The translations under genes were made by a program, and so were the position numbers. DNA of 64,000 nucleotides from Mesorhizobium zhangyense (lineage in GTDB: Bacteria; Pseudomonadota; Alphaproteobacteria; Rhizobiales; Rhizobiaceae): assembly GCF_011045115.1 (NCBI RefSeq), contig NZ_JAAKZG010000005.1:434001-498000 (forward strand), written 5' to 3'. The notes beneath the pieces were generated by a model. That model ran no database searches, was not told the DNA's origin, and saw only the letters and a program-made list of their open reading frames with translations. Below, piece by piece: positions 25,406-32,872 of this stretch (the first letter of the stretch is position 1; every line of letters begins with the position of its first letter).

Positions 25406-26950
25406 TCAGTCGGAGAACTGCTCGAGCGGCATGGATATTTTCGCCTTCACGCCGCCCGGCAGGAATTCGTGCGTCACCTCGCTCGAGATGACCTTCGACA
25501 GGCTGCGCCGTATCAGGATCGAGCCGAAACCAAAGCGTTTCGGCGTTTCGACTGCGGGGCCGCCTGTTTCGGTCCATGTCAGTGTAAGGCGTCGCGAATG
25601 CCGGCTTTTTTCCACCGTCCAGGCAAGGTCGACAGTGCCTCCCGGCGTGGAAAGAGAGCCGTACTTCATCGCATTGCTGGCCAGTTCGTGCAGGATAAGG
25701 CCGAGACCAAGCGCCTGGTCGGGCGACAGGAAGATATCCTCGCCGGAAATGTTGATGCGTGGGCTTTCTCCGTCGTCGAACGGCTTTACTTCAAGCTGGA
25801 TCAGTTCGTTGAGCGCTATGCCGCGCCATTCCCTGTCCGACAGCATGCCGTGGGCGAGCCCGAGCGCCTGCAGCCTGGCGCTGAAGGCGTCCAGAAACTC
25901 GCCGGGCTCGCGCGCGTGGCGCACTGTTTGCGTCGCCAGCGCCTGCACGGTCGCAAGCGTGTTCTTGACGCGATGGTTGAGTTCGCGCAGCAACAGGCGC
26001 TGGCGTTCTTCAGCCAGCTTTCTTTCACTGATATCGTAATTGACACCGAAGACGAGCGTGGCATTGCCCGCCGCGTCGCGTTCCACGACCCGCCCGCGCG
26101 CGCCGAGCCATCGTGCTGGTTCGATGCCGGCGATCCGGTATTCACCGACATAATCTTCATTGCTCGACAGGGCCTGCCTGAAGCTACTTTCGGCCTGCCG
26201 CACGTCGCGGCGGTCGACGGCGCGGAAAATCTGCCGTGCGGTCAACCGCGTGGTTGGCGCCAGACCGAGCAGGACCGGGAAAAGCGTATCGCATTCGATC
26301 GCGCCGGTGCGCACGTCCCAAGCCCAGCTTGCCAGTGAGGCGGCCTCCACTGCAACAGTGCGGCGTTTTTCTTCACGCTCCAGTTCGGCGCGGGCAAGCG
26401 CGCCGGTGCGTGTGCCTTCCTTGAGCGCGAAGAGGCTGGAGGCGAGCCCTGCAAGCATCTTCAGCTGGTCGAGTTTTTCCGTCGAGGGGCGCTGTCGTGG
26501 CTTGCGGTCGATGACGCAGAGCGTGCCGATGCGTTCGCCGGAAACGGTGATCGGCGCTCCGGCATAGAAACGGATGTGAGGCTCGCCGGTGACGAGGCTG
26601 TTTGACGAAAAGCGCGGGTCGGCGGTGGCGTCCGGGATCACCATCACATCGTCGCCGGCGGTGATGGCATGTGCGCAGAAAGACAGGCTGACCGGCGTTT
26701 CCCTGCCCTCCATGCCGATGCACGACTTGAACCATTGCCGCTCGATATCGACCAGGCTGACAAGCGCGATGGGCACGTCCATGAGTGCTGCGGCAAGGCC
26801 GGTGAGGCGATCGAAATCGGGGTCGGAAGACGTATCCAGTGTCTGCAAGCCATGGAGAACTGCGCGCCTGTGTTCGTCGCCGACGATCTGACGGACGTCT
26901 GCCGGCAGGGCGTCCAGCGTTTCCGAATTGTCCCGATCCACTTCGTGCAT
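25406..26950 (-). CDS. GAF-PAS HWE histidine kinase
   Basis: 514 aa, cytoplasmic. A GAF domain (about 37-180, FDRLTGLAAALMDVPIALVS and PHIRFYAGAPITVSGERIG) is followed by a PAS domain (about 200-312, YRIAGIEPARWLGARGR, GVNYDISERK) and the HWE core: His326 in LNHRVKNTLATVQAL, RLQALGLAHGML, N box HELASNAMKYGSL and LTLTWTETGGP. It is a strong candidate kinase for PhyR. I start it at 26950 (MHEVDRDNSE); the frame stays open to 27061 but with atypical composition. A terminator-like hairpin lies in its leader. Confidence 0.9.
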   Translation of the reverse strand: MHEVDRDNSETLDALPADVRQIVGDEHRRAVLHGLQTLDTSSDPDFDRLTGLAAALMDVPIALVSLVDIERQWFKSCIGMEGRETPVSLSFCAHAITAGDDVMVIPDATADPRFSSNSLVTGEPHIRFYAGAPITVSGERIGTLCVIDRKPRQRPSTEKLDQLKMLAGLASSLFALKEGTRTGALARAELEREEKRRTVAVEAASLASWAWDVRTGAIECDTLFPVLLGLAPTTRLTARQIFRAVDRRDVRQAESSFRQALSSNEDYVGEYRIAGIEPARWLGARGRVVERDAAGNATLVFGVNYDISERKLAEERQRLLLRELNHRVKNTLATVQALATQTVRHAREPGEFLDAFSARLQALGLAHGMLSDREWRGIALNELIQLEVKPFDDGESPRINISGEDIFLSPDQALGLGLILHELASNAMKYGSLSTPGGTVDLAWTVEKSRHSRRLTLTWTETGGPAVETPKRFGFGSILIRRSLSKVISSEVTHEFLPGGVKAKISMPLEQFSD

Positions 26951-26974
26951 TTCTAACTGCCCAGGCCCAAACTG

Positions 26975-27002
26975 AAAAAATCCCGTGACAGCCGTCGCGG
27001 GA
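26975..27002 (-). terminator. Terminator-like hairpin in the leader of the GAF-PAS kinase gene
   Basis: On the minus strand TCCCGCGAC pairs with TGTCACGGGA (9 bp with one mismatch), followed by six T (26980-26975). No minus-strand gene ends to its right, so it would act within the kinase's own leader (attenuation) or stop antisense transcription. It may also be chance. Confidence 0.45.
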
Positions 27003-27024
27003 ACCACACCGGTCTGGACGCATT
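27000..27024 (+). promoter_or_regulatory. Near-consensus EcfG promoter for the 58-aa membrane protein
   Basis: GGAAC (27000-27004), 16 bp, then CATT (27021-27024) instead of CGTT. One mismatch in the -10 part makes it weaker than the others, but position and direction fit the small gene that follows. Confidence 0.45.
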
Positions 27025-27072
27025 GACCATGAGGAGAAGAAGGCGCGCAGGTGCGCCACATGGAGGTTTATC

Positions 27073-27249
27073 TTGCCCAAGACAATTCCGACCGACAAGG
27101 CGCGACAGGGCCGGCGCGGCTGGCAAGTCCTTGTGGTGCTGATATGCGCCCTGCTGCTTGCGGTTGCGGCGTGGTTTGCAGTCGAGCTTTACGGCAAGTC
27201 GATAGAGCCCGGAGCCGATCAGCCGGCGGCGACCAGCCAGACGAACTAG
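27073..27249 (+). CDS. Small single-pass membrane protein, 58 aa, TTG start
   Basis: It starts with TTG, 6 nt after a GGAGG ribosome site: MPKTIPTDKARQGRRGW, then a membrane helix QVLVVLICALLLAVAAWFAV and a short tail ELYGKSIEPGADQPAATSQTN. The basic N-terminus predicts an N-in orientation, with the tail in the periplasm. I do not recognise a family. It is divergent from the GAF-PAS HWE kinase and has a near-consensus EcfG promoter, so it may belong to the stress regulon or modulate the neighbouring kinase (speculative). Confidence 0.7.
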   Translation: MPKTIPTDKARQGRRGWQVLVVLICALLLAVAAWFAVELYGKSIEPGADQPAATSQTN

Positions 27250-27556
27250 ATCCGACGTTTTGCCCGGGATGATAGATTTCAGGTAATTTCCAGCGTGCTG
27301 CGCGGAACCGACGATTTCGCAAGCCGCACTCATGTGCGGCGAAACCCTGAAGGAACGCGGAACGCAAATCGTGCTCTCACCCCGGTAGAGCACGGCAACA
27401 AAATCATCGGGAATGCTCCAGATACATCGAAGAAACGGCTACCCCAGTCGCCGGCAGAAAAAGAACCCGTGCGCACAAACGCGCTGAGCGCGGAATGGTT
27501 CCGTCGCGGCGCAAATTTTCTGCTTGTCCAAAAGGATAAGCCGGACGGCAAATTTC
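27250..27556. other. Intergenic stretch with no convincing gene
   Basis: About 300 bp between the small membrane protein and the EcfG promoter of the PRC-barrel gene. It has an open frame of 96 codons from 27295 on the plus strand with no ribosome site and poor composition, which I do not call. I see no RNA gene or clear repeat. Confidence 0.5.
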
Positions 27557-27581
27557 GGAACTGGATGGAAGTAACGGCGTT
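27557..27581 (+). promoter_or_regulatory. EcfG-type promoter for the PRC-barrel protein
   Basis: GGAAC (27557-27561), 16 bp, CGTT (27578-27581). It lies 92 bp upstream of the start codon. Confidence 0.8.
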
Positions 27582-27672
27582 GTGAGGTTGTGATGCCGCG
27601 CCCGAGTTTTCCCTGCGACGGTTCGACCGAGGCGCGGCAGTGCATAAAGATCACGCACAAGGAGAGACTATC

Positions 27673-28590
27673 ATGTTCCGCAATCTTTTGGCTACGACTG
27701 CAATCGCCACGCTGATGGCGACCGCTGCATATGCGCAGGAATCCGCTACTCCTGCTCCTGCCAGCCCGGCTCCAATGACACAGGAAGCACCTGCGGCAGA
27801 GGCCCCGGTCACCCGCGCTGACGGTCATCTTGCCAGCAATATCATGGGCGAAACCGTCTACAACGGCACTGGTGAGCAGGCAGAGAACATCGGCAAGATC
27901 AACGACATAGTCATCAACAAGGACGGCGCTATCGAGGCGCTCGTCGTCGGCGTTGGCGGCTTCCTCGGTCTCGGCGCGAAGAACGTTGCCGTCAACTATT
28001 CCGAGGTCGATTGGGCCGAGCAGAACGGCGACCGCTGGGCCGTGGTGAACACCACCAAGGAACAGCTCCAGGCCCTGCCGGACTTCGATCGCCGCGGCTA
28101 TGACCCTGAGCCTGCCGCTGCGGCTGCAACGGATACGACCGCACCGGCAACCGACAATACCGCGATGGCCCCGGCCACGCCGGCACCGTCGAACGATAAC
28201 ACTGCGCAGGCTCCGGCAGCGACCGACACCACAGAAACAGGTGCGATCGACAAGTCGCAGCTGACCGAGGTGCCGGTCGGTGAAATCCGTTCGGAAGAGC
28301 TGACGGGCACCACCGTCTACGGTGCTGAAGACGCCAATGTCGGCAAGATCGGTGATGTCGTTCTGAAGGACGACAAGGTCGATGCAGTCATCATCGATGT
28401 CGGTGGGTTCCTCGGCGTCGGTGCAAAGGAAGTCGCCGTCGGCATGGATAAGCTGGCCTTCATGACGGACAAGGACGGCAAGAAATATCTCTACACCAAC
28501 TTCACCAAGGAGCAGCTCGAAGCGCAGCCCGCTTACGACAAGGCAACCTTTGGTGACAAGCGCGATGAGCAGCTTCTGAAGATGAACTAA
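27673..28590 (+). CDS. Exported protein with two PRC-barrel domains
   Basis: 305 aa. Signal peptide MFRNLLATTAIATLMATAAYAQ. Two related PRC-barrel repeats (about 47-135, ETVYNGTGEQAENIGKINDI with VVGVGGFLGLGAKNVAV; and about 210-290, TTVYGAEDANVGKIGDVVL with IIDVGGFLGVGAKEVAV) are joined by a linker rich in Ala, Thr and Pro. Such proteins are frequent in rhizobia and often stress-induced; the exact role is unknown. I start at 27673, where AAGGAGAG lies 6 nt upstream. It has an EcfG promoter and an intrinsic terminator downstream. Confidence 0.92.
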   Translation: MFRNLLATTAIATLMATAAYAQESATPAPASPAPMTQEAPAAEAPVTRADGHLASNIMGETVYNGTGEQAENIGKINDIVINKDGAIEALVVGVGGFLGLGAKNVAVNYSEVDWAEQNGDRWAVVNTTKEQLQALPDFDRRGYDPEPAAAAATDTTAPATDNTAMAPATPAPSNDNTAQAPAATDTTETGAIDKSQLTEVPVGEIRSEELTGTTVYGAEDANVGKIGDVVLKDDKVDAVIIDVGGFLGVGAKEVAVGMDKLAFMTDKDGKKYLYTNFTKEQLEAQPAYDKATFGDKRDEQLLKMN

Positions 28591-28617
28591 CCGTCGTTCA
28601 AAGTATCAGTGATTTTG

Positions 28618-28649
28618 GCCCGCGCCGGCAACGGCGTGGGCTTCTTTTT
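28618..28649 (+). terminator. Intrinsic terminator after the PRC-barrel gene
   Basis: GCCCGCGCCG (28618-28627) pairs with CGGCGTGGGC (28632-28641), one G-T pair, with loop GCAA and tail TTCTTTTT. It lies between two convergent genes. Confidence 0.9.
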
Positions 28650-28650
28650 G

Positions 28651-30195
28651 TCACCCCTCATAGGCGATCACGCCATGCTCCGTCAGTTCGACCAAAGCCA
28701 GCGATTGGTCGAGATGGCGCGCGCGCCATGAAAGCAGTCGCTCGGCGAATTCGAGTCGGACGCCAAGGAAAGCAGGTTCCTTTGCGAGGTTGTTCAACTC
28801 GCCCGGATCCTGATCAAGATCGAAAAGAAGCGGCGGCAGGCCGCCGCCGAAATGCACATATTTGAAGCGTTGCGAGCGGATGACGGCGAGGTTGCAGTCC
28901 TGCGGCCTGAGACCGAAATGACGCTCGGCCGTTCCTTGCGAGATCGAGCGGAAATCGAACTCCCAATGCGCCGCGTCGCGCCACGTCTCTGGCGTCTGGC
29001 CCTTGAGGAAAGGCTTGAGCGAGTGGCCGTCGAGATGGGCCGGGACGCTTTCGCCAAGCAGGTCTATCAGCGTCGGCATGATATCGACCGCCTCGGTGAA
29101 ATGCGTCACCGTCGTTCCGGCAGTCTTGTTGCCCGCAGGGTCGCGGATGATCAGTGGGATGTGAAAACTCTGGTCGTAAAACCCGCCTTTGCCGAGCATG
29201 TAATGGTCGCCCATCATCTCGGCATGATCGGAGGTCAGGACGATGATCGTATCGTCCCACGTACCGCTTGCCTTCAGCGCCTGCCAGATGCGGCCGAGCT
29301 GGGCGTCGACCTCGGAAACCATGCCGTAATAGAGCGCGCGGATGCGGCGAAAATTGTCTTCGCCCCAGTCGCGCACCTTGCCCTTCGCGCCAGGAATGAA
29401 TTTCGAGCGCTTCTGCTGCTCATATTCATAGGCGAGATAGGGATGCGCCTTCGCTTCCTTCTTCCAATCCCTGGCACGGTGAAATTCCGGACCGGCGGCC
29501 GGGTCGTACATGGTGTTGTAGGGCTCAGGCACGATGAAGGGCGGGTGCGGGCTGAGGAAGGAAACATGCGCGAACCATGGCTGCGCTTCTTCCTGCTCGC
29601 CCAGCCAGCGGATGAACTCGCCCGACAGAAACGCAGCTGGTGTCTCGTCCTTCGAATAGACAGGCGGCGCGTTGGTGACGTCCTTGCCGCTACTGTTCAC
29701 AGGCCGATGAATATCGGGGAAGCCGGCGCTGGAATCGATGCCGCGCGCAGCGAGCCAGGACAGCCACTGTTTCTGGTGTTCGGGCAGAAGCTGGCGCGCG
29801 GTGAAGCCCGGCAGCACGCCTTCATAGGTGCGCAAAAACGGATCGCCCGGCGCATGGAAATCCGGATCGGGTGCGACGTCGGTATAGCCGAACAGGGTGG
29901 GGTCGTAGCCGAGGCGACGGGCGGCGAGCGCGATGTTGTCGTGGCGCGCGTCAAGCGGCGTGCCGTTGCGGCAGACGCGATTGTTCATCTGGTAGAGACC
30001 GGTATAGAGGCAGGCTCGTGCCGGAGAGCAGGGCGCTGCCCCGCCGAAATGCCGGCTGAACAACACGCCCTCAGTGGCCAGCGCATCGGCATTCGGTGTT
30101 TTCACCGTCGCGTGGCCGGCGGCTGAAAGGCAGTCACCGCGCCACTGGTCGCAGGTGATCAGAAGGATGTTTTGACGTTTGCCTTTGCGTGCCAC
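28651..30195 (-). CDS. Sulfatase-family hydrolase, phosphonate monoester hydrolase/phosphodiesterase-like
   Basis: 514 aa, alkaline phosphatase superfamily. The N-terminal NILLITCDQWRGD supplies a metal Asp (D16). The sulfatase signature C56-S-P-A-R-A-C-L-Y-T-G has the Cys converted to formylglycine. LTSDHAEMMGDH holds the late metal ligands. The overall pattern (NRVCRNGTPLDARHDNIA, YVHFGGGLPPLLFDLDQDP) follows rhizobial phosphonate monoester hydrolase rather than arylsulfatases. No signal peptide, so cytoplasmic. I start at the GTG at 30195, with GAGGGAG 8 nt upstream; the frame stays open to 30273 without a site. No maturase gene is nearby. Confidence 0.8.
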   Translation of the reverse strand: MARKGKRQNILLITCDQWRGDCLSAAGHATVKTPNADALATEGVLFSRHFGGAAPCSPARACLYTGLYQMNNRVCRNGTPLDARHDNIALAARRLGYDPTLFGYTDVAPDPDFHAPGDPFLRTYEGVLPGFTARQLLPEHQKQWLSWLAARGIDSSAGFPDIHRPVNSSGKDVTNAPPVYSKDETPAAFLSGEFIRWLGEQEEAQPWFAHVSFLSPHPPFIVPEPYNTMYDPAAGPEFHRARDWKKEAKAHPYLAYEYEQQKRSKFIPGAKGKVRDWGEDNFRRIRALYYGMVSEVDAQLGRIWQALKASGTWDDTIIVLTSDHAEMMGDHYMLGKGGFYDQSFHIPLIIRDPAGNKTAGTTVTHFTEAVDIMPTLIDLLGESVPAHLDGHSLKPFLKGQTPETWRDAAHWEFDFRSISQGTAERHFGLRPQDCNLAVIRSQRFKYVHFGGGLPPLLFDLDQDPGELNNLAKEPAFLGVRLEFAERLLSWRARHLDQSLALVELTEHGVIAYEG

Positions 30196-30275
30196 GCGAT
30201 GCTCCCTCAGAATGCTGTCTCGCTCATGGAGCCGAATTTTCAGGGCGGCGCAAGTGTGATCGGATGGCGTCAATA

Positions 30276-30302
30276 GTGAACAGTCTTTGATCTATCGTTC
30301 AC
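30276..30302. promoter_or_regulatory. Inverted repeat GTGAAC-N15-GTTCAC in a divergent promoter region
   Basis: GTGAAC (30276-30281) and GTTCAC (30297-30302) flank 15 bp between the divergent hydrolase and dioxygenase genes. It could be an operator, but 6-bp arms are short and it may be chance. Confidence 0.3.
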
Positions 30303-30413
30303 AAAATGAATACAGTCCATTCTGTCATTGGCGTCTTTCCAGCAGGCCGGTTTGACCGACATATGGGGACATGAAGCAGCAAGCGCTGCATGGCGAAAAC
30401 GGGAGCAAAGAAC

Positions 30414-31346
30414 ATGCTTGACCAGATCAAAGGCCTGCACCACGTCACCTCGATGGCGAAGGATGCGCGCCAGAACAACGACTTCTTCACTCACAAGCTC
30501 GGCCTGCGCCGCGTCAAGAAGACGGTCAATTTCGACGCACCGGATGTCTATCATCTCTACTATGCCGACGAGCTTGGCACGCCGGGTTCGGTGATGACCT
30601 ATTTTCCCTTCCCGAATATCGGCAAGGGCAGCCACGGTACCGGCGAGGTCGGCACGACGGTCTATTCGGTTCCCGAGGGCACGCTCGGCTACTGGGAAAA
30701 GCGATTTGCCGAGCAGGGCGTTACCGGCCTGAGGCGCGATACGGTGTTCGGCGAGAACCGGCTGGCCTTCGACGGCCCTGACGGCGACGGCTTTGCGCTT
30801 GTCGAAGCGAAGAACGATAGCCGCGCGCCCTGGACCAAGGGCGGCGTGCCCGGCGATGAGGCGATCCGCGGATTCCATTCCGTGTCGCTGCGCCTTAAGG
30901 ATGGCGGCGCGACCGAGGAGCTGTTGAAGTTCATGGGTTACGAGGAAGTCGACACCGCCGGCAACGTGAAGCGGCTGGCAGTGAAGGGCGGCAACGGCGC
31001 CGATGTCGTCGACATCGAAAGCCTGCCGGGCGTCGGCTTTGCCAATCTCGGGGCAGGTTCGGTTCATCACGTCGCCTTCGCCGTCGAGAATCGGGCCAAG
31101 CAGCTCGAAGTGCGCAAGGCGCTGATGGATACAGGCCATCAGGTGACGCCGGTGATCGACCGCGACTACTTCTGGGCGATCTATTTCCGCACGCCGGGCG
31201 GCGTCTTGTTCGAGGTCTCGACCAACGAGCCGGGCTTCGACCGCGACGAGGATACGGCCCATCTCGGCGAGGCGCTGAAACTGCCGAGCCAGCATGCGCA
31301 TCTGCGCGACTATCTCGAAAAGAACCTGCAGCCGCTTGGCGACTGA
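30414..31346 (+). CDS. Ring-cleaving dioxygenase-like VOC protein (MhqO/MhqA type)
   Basis: 310 aa made of two vicinal oxygen chelate modules (about 1-145 and 150-300). Metal ligands appear as GLHHVTSMA (His), GFHSVSLRL, VHHVAFAVEN and the late Glu in GVLFEVSTNEPG. Relatives open hydroquinones or handle quinone stress. I start at 30414 (MLDQIKGLHHVTS), with GGGAG 8 nt upstream. It is followed by an esterase gene, the same pairing as in MhqO/MhqD quinone-resistance loci. The substrate is not determined. Confidence 0.85.
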   Translation: MLDQIKGLHHVTSMAKDARQNNDFFTHKLGLRRVKKTVNFDAPDVYHLYYADELGTPGSVMTYFPFPNIGKGSHGTGEVGTTVYSVPEGTLGYWEKRFAEQGVTGLRRDTVFGENRLAFDGPDGDGFALVEAKNDSRAPWTKGGVPGDEAIRGFHSVSLRLKDGGATEELLKFMGYEEVDTAGNVKRLAVKGGNGADVVDIESLPGVGFANLGAGSVHHVAFAVENRAKQLEVRKALMDTGHQVTPVIDRDYFWAIYFRTPGGVLFEVSTNEPGFDRDEDTAHLGEALKLPSQHAHLRDYLEKNLQPLGD

Positions 31347-31362
31347 CGGTCGCTCAAAAAAG

Positions 31363-31388
31363 TCCGAGCCGGATTTTTCCGGCTCGGA
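31363..31388. other. Hairpin between the dioxygenase and esterase genes
   Basis: TCCGAGCCGG (31363-31372) and its exact complement (31379-31388) flank a loop ATTTTT. Six A precede it and no T-run follows, so it would terminate only in the minus direction, where no gene needs it. On the plus strand it may protect the upstream message. Confidence 0.55.
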
Positions 31389-31417
31389 TAGGCTGTGTCC
31401 ATAATGCGAGGAACATC

Positions 31418-32059
31418 ATGTCCAAGGATGCCTATACCTACACCTCATTGCCCGGCACATCGGGCGGGGCGCTCGCCTTCCTGTTCCATGGAACGGGCGG
31501 CAACGAAAACCAGATGCTGGGGCTGGCGCTCGACCTGCTGCCCGGCGTGGCAGCGATCTCGCCGCGCGGCGACGTCTCCGAACAGGGCGCGGCGCGCTTC
31601 TTCCGCCGCACGGCTGAGGGCGTCTACGACATGGACGATCTGGCCGAGCGAACGAAAAAGATGGCCGGTTTTGTCAAAGCCCATATCAAGGAAGCAAAAC
31701 CGTCTTCGGTGATCGGCATCGGCTTTTCCAACGGCGCGAATATCCTGGCGTCGCTGCTGTTTGCCGACCCCAAGCTGTTCGATGCGGCGGTGCTGATGCA
31801 TCCGCTGATCCCGTTCGAACCGGAGGTGAAGGGTAGTCTTGCGGGCAAGCGCATTCTCATCACCGCCGGCCATCACGACCCGATCTGCCCGCCGAACCTG
31901 ACTTCCCGACTCGACAGCTATCTGCGTGCGGACAGCGCCGACGTCACGCTGGAATGGCACGAAGGCGGGCACGAGATGCGGCAGAACGAAATCGTGGCGG
32001 CACGCGCCTTTCTCGCACCCTATCGCGCCACGGCAAACACAGCAGGAGCCCGGACATGA
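31418..32059 (+). CDS. Carboxylesterase/phospholipase-type alpha/beta hydrolase (MhqD-like)
   Basis: 213 aa. Oxyanion-hole HGTGGNENQM, nucleophile elbow GIGFSNGAN (Ser), Asp in AGHHDPICPP and His in WHEGGHEM complete the triad of the YpfH/MhqD esterase family. No signal peptide. Its start lies 72 bp after the dioxygenase stop and it overlaps the next gene by 4 bp (ATGA), so the three genes form one operon, perhaps for electrophile or quinone detoxification. Confidence 0.85.
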   Translation: MSKDAYTYTSLPGTSGGALAFLFHGTGGNENQMLGLALDLLPGVAAISPRGDVSEQGAARFFRRTAEGVYDMDDLAERTKKMAGFVKAHIKEAKPSSVIGIGFSNGANILASLLFADPKLFDAAVLMHPLIPFEPEVKGSLAGKRILITAGHHDPICPPNLTSRLDSYLRADSADVTLEWHEGGHEMRQNEIVAARAFLAPYRATANTAGART

Positions 32060-32355
32060 CCGACCAGACACCCGAAATCCAACTGGAAGAGACCGGCTCC
32101 AAGGGCCGCTATTTCCTGCGCGGGCCCGGCGGCGCGGAGGCCGAAATGACCTTCAGCAAGGCCGGCGAGCATCTTATGATCATCGACCATACCGAGGTGC
32201 CGGATGCGTTTCGCGGGCAGGGCGCGGGCTTGCGGCTGGTGACGCGCGCGGTTGAGGAAGCGCGCGCGGCGGGCAAGAAGATCATTCCGCTTTGCCCGTT
32301 TGCCAATGCGCAGTTCAAGCGGCACCCGGAATGGGCGGATGTGTTGAAGAGCTGA
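32056..32355 (+). CDS. Short GNAT-family N-acetyltransferase (YjdJ/GCN5-like)
   Basis: 99 aa, the minimal GNAT type: EMTFSKAGEHLMIIDHTEVP, the acetyl-CoA loop FRGQGAGLRLV, and the terminal IIPLCPFANAQFKRHPEWADVL, which is diagnostic for the N-acetyltransferase_14 (YjdJ) group. The start overlaps the esterase stop; GGAG lies 7 nt upstream. The target is unknown. Confidence 0.88.
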   Translation: MTDQTPEIQLEETGSKGRYFLRGPGGAEAEMTFSKAGEHLMIIDHTEVPDAFRGQGAGLRLVTRAVEEARAAGKKIIPLCPFANAQFKRHPEWADVLKS

Positions 32356-32424
32356 GGCTGTGTCTCTGATGGAGGGGCAGGCCAGGTCCGGAGCGAAAGC
32401 GTCCCCGTCCTCTCTTGACGAATT

Positions 32425-32578
32425 CCCCCTCTCCGTCTCGCTTCGCGTGCCACCTCTCCCCCATTTCATGGGGGCGAGGAACCCAGGTTCTGTGATGTCG
32501 CAGCCTTCACGGTTAGCTATTCCTCGCCCCTGCGAAGCGGGGGAGAGGTGGCTCGGCGAAGCCGAGACGGAGAGGGGG
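32425..32578. repeat. Large palindromic intergenic repeat, copy 1
   Basis: The left arm begins CCCCCTCTCCGTCTCGCTTC and contains CCACCTCTCCCCCATTTCAT and GGCGAGGAAC. The right arm is the complement, ending GAGACGGAGAGGGGG. About 30 bp of unrelated sequence separates the arms. A second copy lies at 40527-40675 in the opposite orientation. It resembles rhizobial intergenic mosaic elements. It follows the GNAT gene and could also block transcription. Confidence 0.85.
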
Positions 32579-32618
32579 TTCTGGGTCGAAGTTTTCAGGA
32601 GACGGTGAAAGCTGCTCC

Positions 32619-32870
32619 TCAGCGCAACTTCCTTTCTTCCATCTTGCTCAACCACTCCTTTCCCACCCCGCGGTCGCGGATGATCGGCAGAGGGTCTTCG
32701 GCGTCGAGCCGCGCGCAGATGCGGTAGACCTCCAGCGTTTCGGCGCTCATGTCGCCGCGCTTGTGGAAATACATCGCCGCCGCATAGCGCGTGCGGCCCG
32801 ACCAGACTTCGCCAAGCGGCGTGTTGACCAGCGCCCACTGCTCGGCAAGTTCGGCGTCGGGCTCGGCCAT
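32619..32870 (-). CDS. Small hypothetical protein downstream of the GcvT-like gene, 83 aa
   Basis: 83 aa, soluble and charged (MAEPDAELAEQWALVNTPLG ... VGKEWLSKMEERKLR). I do not recognise a family. Its start is 3 bp after the stop of the GcvT-like gene (TGACCATG), so it is translationally coupled and belongs to that operon. It may be a small partner subunit of the methyltransferase or oxidoreductases; that is inference. Confidence 0.7.
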   Translation of the reverse strand: MAEPDAELAEQWALVNTPLGEVWSGRTRYAAAMYFHKRGDMSAETLEVYRICARLDAEDPLPIIRDRGVGKEWLSKMEERKLR

Positions 32871-32872
32871 GG

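Noticed and set aside
27295-27585. 96-codon open frame before the PRC-barrel gene
   Set aside because: No ribosome site, unlikely composition, and it runs over the EcfG promoter at 27557.
28852-30126. Open frame of 424 codons opposite the sulfatase-like gene
   Set aside because: Shadow of a gene with clear catalytic motifs; no homology-like features.
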